The translations under genes and the position numbers were made by a program. From positions 62,001 through 126,000 of the forward strand of contig MKUO01000027.1 of the NCBI GenBank assembly GCA_001897855.1: a DNA stretch of 64,000 nucleotides, read 5' to 3'. Below, one piece after another: positions 18,268 to 25,717 of this stretch. The notes below the pieces were generated by a model. It was not told where the DNA came from, did no database searches, and saw only the letters and a list, made by a program, of their open reading frames with translations. Each line of letters begins with the position of its first letter. Position 1 is the stretch's first letter. The DNA comes from Bacteroidetes bacterium 43-93 (GTDB lineage: Bacteria; Bacteroidota; Bacteroidia; Chitinophagales; Chitinophagaceae).

Positions 18268-18280
18268 GATTATGCTTCTT

Positions 18281-18493
18281 TTAACCAGGATTTATCATTG
18301 CAAATAACCTTTCATATTCTTTATCTCTTGTTTCAGTATTTACAAAATGTCAAGATTTCGAAAATTCGTCACTAAAATGGAATGTGATAAAATCTTCGCC
18401 TTCTGGACATCTTATGTAACAAACTAAATCTAGATTTATTATGGGATTACCCATTGGTTGGGTGTCATGACTATCACAAGCTATAAACTTCAT
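18281..18493 (-). pseudogene. Small gene interrupted by an in-frame TGA
   Basis: Starting at the ATG ending at 18493, the frame reads 47 residues (MKFIACDSHDTQPM onward), meets TGA at 18350-18352, then stays open for 22 more codons (HFVNTETRDKEYERLFAMINPG) to a TAA at 18281-18283. The sequence on both sides looks coding, and TGG to TGA (Trp to stop) is the simplest explanation. A genuine 47-residue product or a sequencing error cannot be excluded. It lies 13 bp before the next gene. Confidence 0.45.
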
Positions 18494-18516
18494 ATTTGGT
18501 AATATTTAGGGATATA

Positions 18517-18687
18517 TTAATCATTTTCGAGGACTCCTGCTTCTCTTAGAATACTACTAAGTACCATTTCAGCAATTAGATCGAGAAGCTCTTTTGTTTT
18601 TCCAAGTTCTCCATCATTATATATTCCGCCTGGATCTATGGATTTTCTAAAATCATCTAAAGACTCTAAACTATTGTCAGGTTTCAT
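18517..18687 (-). CDS. Small acidic protein of unknown function
   Basis: 56 residues: MKPDNSLESLDDFRKS, then DGELGKTKELLDLIAEMV and ending GVLEND. It is acidic and probably helical in its C-terminal half. It lies 23 bp upstream of the broken gene at 18493 and would be the first gene of the minus-strand group. Supported only by coding-like composition and tight spacing. Confidence 0.45.
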   Translation of the reverse strand: MKPDNSLESLDDFRKSIDPGGIYNDGELGKTKELLDLIAEMVLSSILREAGVLEND

Positions 18688-18715
18688 GCTATTTATAAGA
18701 AAGTAATTTTTGTTT

Positions 18716-18877
18716 ATGTATACAATAGAATATTGGAGAAATCGTCAAAAAGAGCATTATAAAACTCTATCACTATTAGATAAAATAAAATGGAATTGTA
18801 GAAAGTTTAAAAGCAGATTTTTAGTTTGGAAAGAAAAACATTTTGAACGTTTTGAGGGCGACTTACCTCTTAACTAG
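18716..18877 (+). CDS. Possible small basic protein
   Basis: 53 residues, rich in Lys, Arg, Phe and Trp (MYTIEYWRNRQKEHYKTL at the start, ending FEGDLPLN). It overlaps the convergent gene at 18863 by 15 bp. No relatives recognised. It fills an otherwise empty 175-bp gap but may be a chance frame. Confidence 0.3.
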   Translation: MYTIEYWRNRQKEHYKTLSLLDKIKWNCRKFKSRFLVWKEKHFERFEGDLPLN

Positions 18878-19201
18878 GTCTTTAATTAAGGCCTGAAAAT
18901 TGGCTTCCATCTTAGGATCTCCATGATCCTTATCTACAAAAGTATTATCCGTACGTTTGGCTACAACACATAAATAATAGAATATATCATTCCCAAACGT
19001 TTGATTGATTATTCCATCCCAATAGCTAATTCTCATACTATCCTCTTTATCAACGAATATTATTGTTGATGCCACAGGATTCTTAAAAGCGGTAATGATT
19101 GCGCCATTTTGGTGTAATAACTCAACTATAGTTTTTTTTAAACTAGTAGAATCAATGTTCTCTGAATCTTTTACGTCATATGTTAAGCAATATTTTCTCA
19201 T
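18863..19201 (-). CDS. Small protein with a Cas2/SinR-like ferredoxin-fold pattern
   Basis: 112 residues. The predicted order is beta (KYCLTYDV), alpha (TSLKKTIVELLHQNGA), beta-hairpin (IITAFKNPVASTIIFVDKED), alpha (MRISYWDGIINQTFG), beta (FYYLCVVAKRT). This beta-alpha-beta-beta-alpha-beta plan starting with a short YD strand is shared by Cas2, VapD and SinR-like small proteins. No cas1 or CRISPR array is present, so a CRISPR role is not supported. The fold call is inference. Confidence 0.5.
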   Translation of the reverse strand: MRKYCLTYDVKDSENIDSTSLKKTIVELLHQNGAIITAFKNPVASTIIFVDKEDSMRISYWDGIINQTFGNDIFYYLCVVAKRTDNTFVDKDHGDPKMEANFQALIKDLVKR

Positions 19202-19342
19202 AATAATGGAACATTATTCTTCCATTGCAAAATAGTTATCTAACGACTAAAGTGTCAAGAGTGAAAACACCCTTTTTTCAGGTCGCTACTTTTTTAATAT
19301 ACTTTTATTGGTTGCCTCACTATTTATCCGTATAAACACACC

Positions 19343-19531
19343 ATGAACAAAGAAACAAAAGAAGAAATCACACGTAATAACGTTAGGGAAAGCATTACGA
19401 TTAACGAAAGAAGGGATACAGCGGTACAGATAAGATTAAGCTGCATACAGATAGCAGAACGGTACTATAAAACTTTACCGAGCGTATTAGGTAACGCAGA
19501 GATTATTTATAAATTTTTGTATAAGGAGTAG
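19343..19531 (+). CDS. Small helical protein of unknown function
   Basis: 62 residues, charged at the N-terminus (MNKETKEEITRNNVRESITI) with a helical C-terminus (IQIAERYYKTLPSVLGNAEIIYKFL). It stands alone on the plus strand, with repeats starting about 50 bp downstream. Composition looks coding; no function can be assigned. Confidence 0.5.
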   Translation: MNKETKEEITRNNVRESITINERRDTAVQIRLSCIQIAERYYKTLPSVLGNAEIIYKFLYKE

Positions 19532-19579
19532 CCCTAGCTATTGATTTAGTTGCTTATTTCTCAATGCAGCGTTATCTAC

Positions 19580-20107
19580 CTTATTATTACGAGATTGCTT
19601 CGTCCCTCGCAAGGACGTGGTAGGGTTTTCAAGTTTCAGTTGGCTGTAGGCAAGCTCTTCATGTTGTGGGCTTGCTACCGCAATGGTAGATTGCGGGTCG
19701 GGCCCGCAATGACATGGGGGAATTTATTTAATGCTACTTTCTAAATTTTAAGTAAATCCGTGTCAATTACGAGATTGCTTCGTTCCTCGCAATGACACCG
19801 CGGGAAATTCTAAATACTAATTTCTAAATTCGAATGTGGTAGGGATTCCATAGATGAAGAAATAGGCTTGCTATTGCAATAGTAGATTGCGTGTTGGGCC
19901 CGCAATGACATGGGGGAATTTATTTAATGCTACTTTCTAAATTCTAAGTAAATCCGTGTTATTACGAGATTGCTTCGTTCTCGCAAAGACATGGGGGAAA
20001 TTCTAAATACTAATTTCTAAATCCTAATGTAGTAGGGATTCCACAGATGAAGAAGTAGCCTTGCTATCGCAATGGTAGGTTGCGCGTTGGGCCCGCAATG
20101 GCATGAA
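19580..20107 (+). repeat. Tandem direct repeats with a 193-196-bp period
   Basis: The anchor TTGCTA[CT][CT]GCAAT occurs at 19672, 19868 and 20061. The units contain GAGATTGCTTCGTTC, CCCGCAATGACATGGGGG, TTCTAAATACTAATTTCTAAAT and GTAGGGATTCCA. Two units are nearly complete and partial units lie at each end. Confidence 0.85.
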
Positions 20108-20164
20108 GGAAATCCTAAATGCTAATTTGTAAATTCTAAAACCCTTTACTAATTACAAATTCCC
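20059..20164 (-). repeat. Right inverted repeat of the 16.7-20.2 kb island
   Basis: Reverse-complement partner of 16742-16848. It overlaps the last partial unit of the 195-bp tandem repeat, so the inverted copy at the left may have come from this repeat family. Confidence 0.8.
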
Positions 20165-20237
20165 AATTCCTAATCCCCAATAACCTAATTCCCAATAACC
20201 AATCCCCAATAACCAATTCCCAATTCCTGATATAGCG

Positions 20238-20245
20238 TACCTTTG
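20238..20245 (+). promoter_or_regulatory. -7 box of the PLP decarboxylase gene
   Basis: TACCTTTG matches TAnnTTTG and lies 21 bp before the chosen ATG. The in-frame TTG at 20243 falls inside this box and so cannot be the start. Confidence 0.6.
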
Positions 20246-20266
20246 CGGCCTGTTTTTACCATTTAT

Positions 20267-21799
20267 ATGACGGAGAACACCAGCGCGCAGCAAACGGGGC
20301 CATTGACCAAGCACCCGATAACGGAACATTTTACCGAATGGGCACATAATGTGGATGGCAAGCGATTCCTGGAGCAACTGACAAGGCATGCTTACCGTGT
20401 GTGTAACTATGATGCGGTGGCGGAGAATTATGATGCTTTTCACCGGCACTTCGGGCAGCGGGGTACGATACATTTTGCCGTGAAGGCGAGTGCAGAGCCC
20501 GATATACTGAAGACGCTGATAGCGCGGGATGCAGGCTTTGAGATAGCTACCTATAGCGAGTTGCGCCTGCTGATAGAGTGCGGGCTACCTAAGAGCAAGA
20601 TAGGCACAAAAGTAAATTTTGGGCAGACACAAAAAGAACGGTCGGACATCAGAAAAGCCCTGCGCGACGGGCTGCGCAACTTTGCTACAGACAATATCCA
20701 CGATATCCGCATCATCACCGAAGTAGCGGGGCAGTTGCAGATAGATAAGAAAGAGATCAGGCTGCAGATAAGGCTGTTTAATGCCGAAGGCAGCAGCTCA
20801 GGCGAAGGTTATAGCCAGTCGTTCAACAAACGCTATGGCGTAGATAATGAGCAGGCCATGCAACTGGCAGAAAGCATCCGCGCTACGGGCATGACGGTAG
20901 CGGGCTTCACGTTTCACCCCGGCAGCGGATCGGAAGAAGCAGGCCTGTGGGATTATGGGATAAGAAACGCAGCCATCCTCACCCGCAGGATGAAGGAAGA
21001 ACTGGGCATTAGCGTAACAGAGCTGAACCTGAGTGGTGGTTTTGCCCCGTCGGAACCAATAGCATATTACAGCGCGCATATATTGCCGCTGATCGACAAG
21101 ATATACAGCGAAGAGGGCGCGGAGCTGCCCGCGAGCATTGACACGGAGCCCGGCAGATGGCTGGTAGCCAATGCAGAAGTGCTGATTGGCAAAGTATCGA
21201 ACATAAAAATAAACCGCGATGGTACCCGCATCGTCACCATGACGACTGGCGTATCTGAGAACGGCACACTCACTGACCTGGGGCTAGACTTTGACTTCTT
21301 TATACTGGAGAATGGCAAGGCAAGGAAGCTGGAGAAATGCAGCGAGATAAAAGGCAACCTGCATGGCCGCGCCTGTGCCGACTTTGACGTGATAGCAGAA
21401 AATACACCGGTGCCTGCAGAGCTGCATCCAGATAACCCGCTGGCTGACGATGTATTTGTAGTGATCCATGGGGCAGGGGCGTATTCGCACTATATGGAGC
21501 GTAATTTCTGGTGCGGGATCACCCCGCCTATGAAAATGAACTATGAAGATTTTAAGAAAGGCATCACCTCTGAAGTGAACTATCAGCGGGCGCTGGTGAA
21601 CTCGTACGCAGAACGATCGGGCCTGCCGCTGAAAAATGCCATGACCTTTATAACACAAACCACCGACAGGAAGCTGGGTGAGATAAAGGGATCTGAGATA
21701 GCAAAGATATTGGAAGACCCGGAGCTGCTGAATAAACTGGGGCTGCATATGCTGAGCAGCGTAGCGGAGTTCGTAGCGCAGCATACGAATAAAGGATAA
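20267..21799 (+). CDS. Fold type III PLP-dependent decarboxylase (DAP/ornithine/arginine decarboxylase-like)
   Basis: 510 residues from the ATG at 20267. The alanine-racemase-like barrel shows the PLP lysine in HFAVKASAEPDIL, the strand ending FHPGSGSEEAGLWD, LNLSGGFAP, and the phosphate/carboxylate motif DTEPGRW. The C-terminal beta domain has NLHGRACADFD in place of the CxSxD motif, with the conserved Cys retained, and VVIHGAGAYSHYM. It should decarboxylate a basic amino acid or meso-diaminopimelate. The long C-terminal extension (after about 400) makes it unlike ordinary LysA, so the substrate is left open. Confidence 0.8.
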   Translation: MTENTSAQQTGPLTKHPITEHFTEWAHNVDGKRFLEQLTRHAYRVCNYDAVAENYDAFHRHFGQRGTIHFAVKASAEPDILKTLIARDAGFEIATYSELRLLIECGLPKSKIGTKVNFGQTQKERSDIRKALRDGLRNFATDNIHDIRIITEVAGQLQIDKKEIRLQIRLFNAEGSSSGEGYSQSFNKRYGVDNEQAMQLAESIRATGMTVAGFTFHPGSGSEEAGLWDYGIRNAAILTRRMKEELGISVTELNLSGGFAPSEPIAYYSAHILPLIDKIYSEEGAELPASIDTEPGRWLVANAEVLIGKVSNIKINRDGTRIVTMTTGVSENGTLTDLGLDFDFFILENGKARKLEKCSEIKGNLHGRACADFDVIAENTPVPAELHPDNPLADDVFVVIHGAGAYSHYMERNFWCGITPPMKMNYEDFKKGITSEVNYQRALVNSYAERSGLPLKNAMTFITQTTDRKLGEIKGSEIAKILEDPELLNKLGLHMLSSVAEFVAQHTNKG

Positions 21800-21861
21800 A
21801 GAAGTCTGCCGTAGCCTATCTTTAAAATCAGCCGGAAAGATGATATAAATCATCTCTATAT

Positions 21862-21913
21862 ATAGATGTAATAGGTATTTTGCCTCCTATATATAGTGAA
21901 TACCTATATCTAT
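21862..21913 (+). promoter_or_regulatory. Inverted repeat reaching into the start codon of the PAS-protein gene
   Basis: Left arm ATAGAT-(GTA)-ATAGGTATT at 21862-21879 and right arm AATACCTATATCTAT at 21899-21913 form a 15-bp stem with a 3-nt bulge and a 19-nt loop. The right arm includes the first two bases of the ATG at 21912. It could be an operator or an mRNA hairpin masking the start. Confidence 0.5.
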
Positions 21914-22763
21914 GAAGAAGCAGGCCATCATTTTTACACTCACGTACTTATTATTTGGCGCGGCGTGGATCTATTATAGCGACCGGCTGCTGGAAGTTTT
22001 TCCACCCGAACAGCGATCGCAGATGCAGCTGGCGAAAGGTCTGTTGTTTGTATGCATCACAGGAGCGATCCTGTTTCTGATGCTCAAATATTTTTACACA
22101 GAACAGAAAAAACGCATTGTGCAGTTGGAAGCCAACAAGGCCGAGCTGGCAGAGTCGGCACGGAGGTATGAACTGCTGTTTACCAGATCGCCCCTGCCTA
22201 AAATGATCTTTGACACCACCACGCTACGCTTCCTGGATGTGAACCGGCAGGCGGTGCGACATTACGGGTATTCTAGAGAGCAGTTTTTACAGATGACCAT
22301 TAAGGACATCCGCCCCGAGGAAGACAGGAGTAAGCTGTTTGAGATATTGAAGAACAGGCAATACGAGGTGGGGTATAAAGGGAATTCTCGTCATAAAAAA
22401 GCCAACGGCGAAATCATCTACGCCGATGTGGTGAGCCATTCGATAGACTATAACGGGCAACCGGCAAGGGTGGTAAGCGCTACAGATGTAACGGAACGTG
22501 TAAAGTATATAGAGGCCATAGAAAAGCAAAACCAGCAGTTGCGCGATATATCATGGACACAATCTCATGTGGTGCGGGCGCCATTGGCAAGCCTGATGGG
22601 GCTGGTGAAGCTGATGAATAGTAAAGATATGACTGAAGAAGAAAAGGAGATGGTGCAAAAAGGCATCCTGGAATCGGCAGAGAAGCTTGATCAGATCATC
22701 AAAAATATTGTCAAAGACGCAGATGCCGGGGTGTCAATAATGAGTGGTACTAATGTGGCTTAA
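21912..22763 (+). CDS. Membrane PAS/HisKA-type protein lacking the kinase ATPase domain
   Basis: 283 residues. Two membrane helices (about 5-22 and 44-62) are followed by a PAS domain (about 85-200, with RYELLFTRSPLPKMIFD and the C-terminal VVSATDVTERV) and a dimerisation helix pair with an H-box (SHVVRAPLASLMGLVKLM). It stops after this: no N, G1 or G2 box of a HATPase domain follows and the downstream DNA does not continue the frame. It may be a phosphoacceptor, or a regulator that pairs with other kinases. The bulged inverted repeat over its start suggests control of expression. Confidence 0.75.
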   Translation: MKKQAIIFTLTYLLFGAAWIYYSDRLLEVFPPEQRSQMQLAKGLLFVCITGAILFLMLKYFYTEQKKRIVQLEANKAELAESARRYELLFTRSPLPKMIFDTTTLRFLDVNRQAVRHYGYSREQFLQMTIKDIRPEEDRSKLFEILKNRQYEVGYKGNSRHKKANGEIIYADVVSHSIDYNGQPARVVSATDVTERVKYIEAIEKQNQQLRDISWTQSHVVRAPLASLMGLVKLMNSKDMTEEEKEMVQKGILESAEKLDQIIKNIVKDADAGVSIMSGTNVA

Positions 22764-22909
22764 CAATTATTTCTTCCTGTCGCGAGGACAAAGGCATACT
22801 TTTTTATTGTGTTTTTGTTTATATTCATAAAGTTAAAGGGTGCGTAACAAATTAATAATTCGCATCTATTGTATTTTATTTAATAACTTCGCGCAAAATT
22901 TTTAAAGCT

Positions 22910-23962
22910 ATGAATTGGAACCCGGTTGGAATGATGGAAGAACTGACTTCTACAACACAGAAATTGGCAAACGGGTACGAAACCTTGCAAAGCATTGAGG
23001 ATGTGCAAGTGGCAACTACACCCAAAGAACTGGTATGGCAAAGCGACTATGTAAAGATGTATCATTACAAGCGCGATACGCCGCCTAAGTGCACCACGCC
23101 GGTACTGATATCGTTCGCGATGCTGAACCGCCACGATGTACTGGACCTGCAGCCAGACCGCAGCCTTGTAAAAAAGCTGCTGGATGAAGGCCTTGATATC
23201 TACATCATGGACTGGGGATATCCTACCAAGGCAGACCGCTATGTGACGATGGAAGATTACATCGACGGTTTTATGAATGATGCAGTGGACTTTGTTCGTA
23301 AAAGCAACAAGGTAGATAAGATACACAAGATGGGCATCTGCCAGGGTGGTACCTTTTCTATGATCTATGCTAGCCTGTATCCTGAAAAATTGAAATCATT
23401 GACTACTTATGTGGCTCCTTATGATTTTAGCACGAATAGCTGTATGCTGTATCAGTGGACTAAATTCATAGATGTGGATGCAATGGTTGATAGCGTGGGT
23501 ACTATACCGGGTGAAATGATCGATAGCGCCTTTGGTTACCTGAAGCCAAGCATGAACATCAGTAAATACCTTGGTGTGATAGATAGCCTGGAAGATAAAG
23601 ACAAGCTGGAAAACTTCCTGCGTATGGAAAAATGGAAAGGTGACCTGCCATCTATACCGGGCGAGATGTATCGCAAATATATCAAAGACCTCTTCCGCGA
23701 TAATAAACTGATAAAAGGTGAGATGACACTGGGTGGCCGTAAGATAGACCTGAAGAATATGACCGTTCCTTTCCTGAATGTATATGCTACAGATGATAAC
23801 ATCATCCCTAATGAAAGTACATTGCCTGTAATGGATGCAATAGGATCAAAGGATACCAAAACATATCCTTTCCCGGGCGGACATATTGGTGTGTTTGTAG
23901 GTGGCAAAAGCCAGAAAGAACTGGCACCTGCTGTTGCCAAATGGGTGATTGAGCGTTGTTAG
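22910..23962 (+). CDS. phaC: Class III-type poly(3-hydroxyalkanoate) synthase PhaC
   Basis: 350 residues, the class III/IV PhaC length. The lipase-like box GICQGG places the catalytic cysteine at 144. D295 (YATDDNIIPNE) and H325 (PGGHIGVF) complete the triad. The stretch IYIMDWGYPTKADRY is also typical of PhaC. It polymerises 3-hydroxyacyl-CoA into storage granules. Class III enzymes need the PhaE partner, and no phaE, phaA or phaB is adjacent. The gene is monocistronic, ending at a strong terminator. Confidence 0.85.
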   Translation: MNWNPVGMMEELTSTTQKLANGYETLQSIEDVQVATTPKELVWQSDYVKMYHYKRDTPPKCTTPVLISFAMLNRHDVLDLQPDRSLVKKLLDEGLDIYIMDWGYPTKADRYVTMEDYIDGFMNDAVDFVRKSNKVDKIHKMGICQGGTFSMIYASLYPEKLKSLTTYVAPYDFSTNSCMLYQWTKFIDVDAMVDSVGTIPGEMIDSAFGYLKPSMNISKYLGVIDSLEDKDKLENFLRMEKWKGDLPSIPGEMYRKYIKDLFRDNKLIKGEMTLGGRKIDLKNMTVPFLNVYATDDNIIPNESTLPVMDAIGSKDTKTYPFPGGHIGVFVGGKSQKELAPAVAKWVIERC

Positions 23963-24042
23963 TTGATAAGTCAATAAGGTAATAGGTTAACTGGTTGATA
24001 AAGTGATAGGTTAATAGTTTATCAATTATCAGAGTTATAAAG

Positions 24043-24072
24043 AAAAGGCTTCGCTATCGCGGAGCCTTTTTT
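24043..24072 (+). terminator. Rho-independent terminator of phaC
   Basis: AAGGCTTCGC (24045-24054) pairs with GCGGAGCCTT (24059-24068) around TATC, with one wobble pair, followed by T residues to 24072. Confidence 0.85.
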
Positions 24073-24074
24073 GT

Positions 24075-24082
24075 TAGCTTTG
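24075..24082 (+). promoter_or_regulatory. -7 box of the alpha/beta hydrolase gene
   Basis: TAGCTTTG fits TAnnTTTG. It lies 19 bp before the TTG start at 24102, so the leader would be very short. Confidence 0.55.
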
Positions 24083-24101
24083 CAGGATATTTTTCTGATC
24101 G

Positions 24102-24962
24102 TTGATACACAACTTAGGCGGGCAATACGATATCCATTATATAACACTGGCCAATAACTGCAGGGTAGCGTATATTGATGAAGGAAGCGGAGACCAGGTG
24201 TTATTCTTCATACATGGATTAGCTACATACGGCCGCAGCTGGCATTACCAGGTAGAAGGCTTAAAGCATAAATATCGCTGCATAGCAATAGACCTGCCCG
24301 GTAATGGACATAGTGATCGTGGTAATTATCCCTATGGTATCAACTTCTTTAGCGGATGTGTGTATGATATGATACAGCGTATGGGGCTAAAACGTGTCAC
24401 CATCGTAGGACATAGCATGGGCGGGCAGATAGCTATTAATCTCGTTGCCCATGAGCCTGAAGTTGCTGAGAAGCTGGTATTATGCGCGCCCGCAGGCTTT
24501 GAAAGGTTCAATGCCATGGAGCGCTCCATATACCAGGGAACGGTTAGCTTTCTGGATATGTTCTCATCAGATGAGAACAGCCTGCGTAAAGTAATACGTA
24601 GCAGCTTTTACAGATACCCGGACCAGACTGATGCCATGATCAATGAACTGATAGACATTATGCACCGCCACCCCAGCAGGGAATACCACAGCATGATAGA
24701 AGCCTGCATCAACGGCATGCTGAATGAACCCGTGTTTGATATGCTGCACAAAATACAGCAACCTACCTTAGTAATGTTTGGCGAGCGCGATGCGCTGATC
24801 CCTAACAGGCTAATACATCCCTATCACACCAAACAGGTGGCAGAGACAGGTGCCAAAGAAATACCCGATGCCATATTGCGCATGGTGCCGCAGTGCGGGC
24901 ACTTTCTGCAAATGGAAAAACCGGGCGTGGTTAACGAGTATATTGTGGATTTTGCAGGTTGA
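24102..24962 (+). CDS. Alpha/beta hydrolase
   Basis: 286 residues. The nucleophile elbow GHSMGG puts the catalytic serine at 105; D230 (GERDALIP) and H267 (CGHFLQMEKP) complete the triad, and FFIHGLATYGRSW holds the oxyanion HG. The start is TTG: TGA occurs two codons earlier (24096-24098), the next in-frame ATG is about 90 codons in, past the oxyanion motif, and a -7 box lies just upstream. Substrate unknown. Its place after phaC suggests an esterase or polyhydroxyalkanoate-related role, but it has its own promoter. Confidence 0.85.
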   Translation: MIHNLGGQYDIHYITLANNCRVAYIDEGSGDQVLFFIHGLATYGRSWHYQVEGLKHKYRCIAIDLPGNGHSDRGNYPYGINFFSGCVYDMIQRMGLKRVTIVGHSMGGQIAINLVAHEPEVAEKLVLCAPAGFERFNAMERSIYQGTVSFLDMFSSDENSLRKVIRSSFYRYPDQTDAMINELIDIMHRHPSREYHSMIEACINGMLNEPVFDMLHKIQQPTLVMFGERDALIPNRLIHPYHTKQVAETGAKEIPDAILRMVPQCGHFLQMEKPGVVNEYIVDFAG

Positions 24963-25709
24963 TTATTTTTTAAGCCCCGGGTACTTCATCTTTAAGCTTT
25001 GTAGTTTATCCAGCAGGATACGGGCTACCAGGTAAGATTTGTACCAGTTTTGATCTGTAGGGACAATATGCCATTCGGGTTTGTTGCAATAGCTGATGGC
25101 CTCGTCGTAATATTTTACATAAGTATCCCACAGGTCTGACTCGCTCAGATCCTTAGCATTATACTTCCACATTTTTTCGGGCTTGCTCAGGCGTTCTTTC
25201 AAACGTTTTTGCTGCTCTTCCTGCGATACATGCAGGTATATCTTGATGATCTCTGTAGCGTTATTTTCCTGAAGCAGGCGTTCAAAATCATTGATCGCAT
25301 CCATGCGCTTCTTCGCGGTCTTGTCATCTATCATACGGTGCACGCGGGTTACGAGCACATCTTCGTAGTGAGAGCGATTGAACACCTGGATCATACCGCA
25401 AGACGGTGCATGCTGATGTATGCGCCAGAGAAAATCGTGAGAGAGCTCCTCCGGCGTTGGTTCTTTAAAAGAAGTTACCTGCACACCCTGTGGGTTCATG
25501 CTGGTAAATACATCACGTATCAGGCCATCCTTGCCAGCGGCATCCATTCCCTGCAGCACTATCAGTATAGAGTGCTTACGCTCTGCATATAACAGGTTCT
25601 GCAACTCATCCAGCTTAGTGAGTATTTGCTGCAGTTTATGCTTCGTAGTGTCTTTGTCCCAGCCTTTGGGGGCACGGGTGCTGATCTTGCTGAGTTTTAC
25701 GGATGCCAT
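24963..25709 (-). CDS. ppk2: Polyphosphate kinase 2 family phosphotransferase (PPK2)
   Basis: 248 residues, a single-domain PPK2. The Walker A motif is GMDAAGKD (54-61), with the family motifs FKEPTPEELSHDFLWRIH, IQVFNRSHYEDVLV and MWKYNAKDLSESDLWDTY. These enzymes transfer phosphate between polyphosphate and nucleotides. It lies 8 bp after the upstream 752-residue protein gene, so the two are probably one transcript. Its stop codon directly abuts that of the convergent hydrolase gene. Confidence 0.92.
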   Translation of the reverse strand: MASVKLSKISTRAPKGWDKDTTKHKLQQILTKLDELQNLLYAERKHSILIVLQGMDAAGKDGLIRDVFTSMNPQGVQVTSFKEPTPEELSHDFLWRIHQHAPSCGMIQVFNRSHYEDVLVTRVHRMIDDKTAKKRMDAINDFERLLQENNATEIIKIYLHVSQEEQQKRLKERLSKPEKMWKYNAKDLSESDLWDTYVKYYDEAISYCNKPEWHIVPTDQNWYKSYLVARILLDKLQSLKMKYPGLKK

Positions 25710-25717
25710 AAGCGATG

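Larger units (their letters stand above)
19532..20237. other. Repeat-filled non-coding region
   Basis: About 700 bp with no credible gene, made of roughly 195-bp direct repeats, GTCATTGCG-family half-sites, the right inverted repeat and GGGGATTGGG-type low-complexity DNA up to the promoter of the next gene. Confidence 0.75.

Noticed and set aside
18863-19201. CRISPR-Cas locus
   Set aside because: The Cas2-like pattern is isolated: no cas1, no other cas gene and no spacer-repeat array; the tandem repeats nearby have a 195-bp period.
19550-19744. 64-residue plus-strand frame
   Set aside because: It lies in the 195-bp tandem repeats and is not preserved in the other repeat units.
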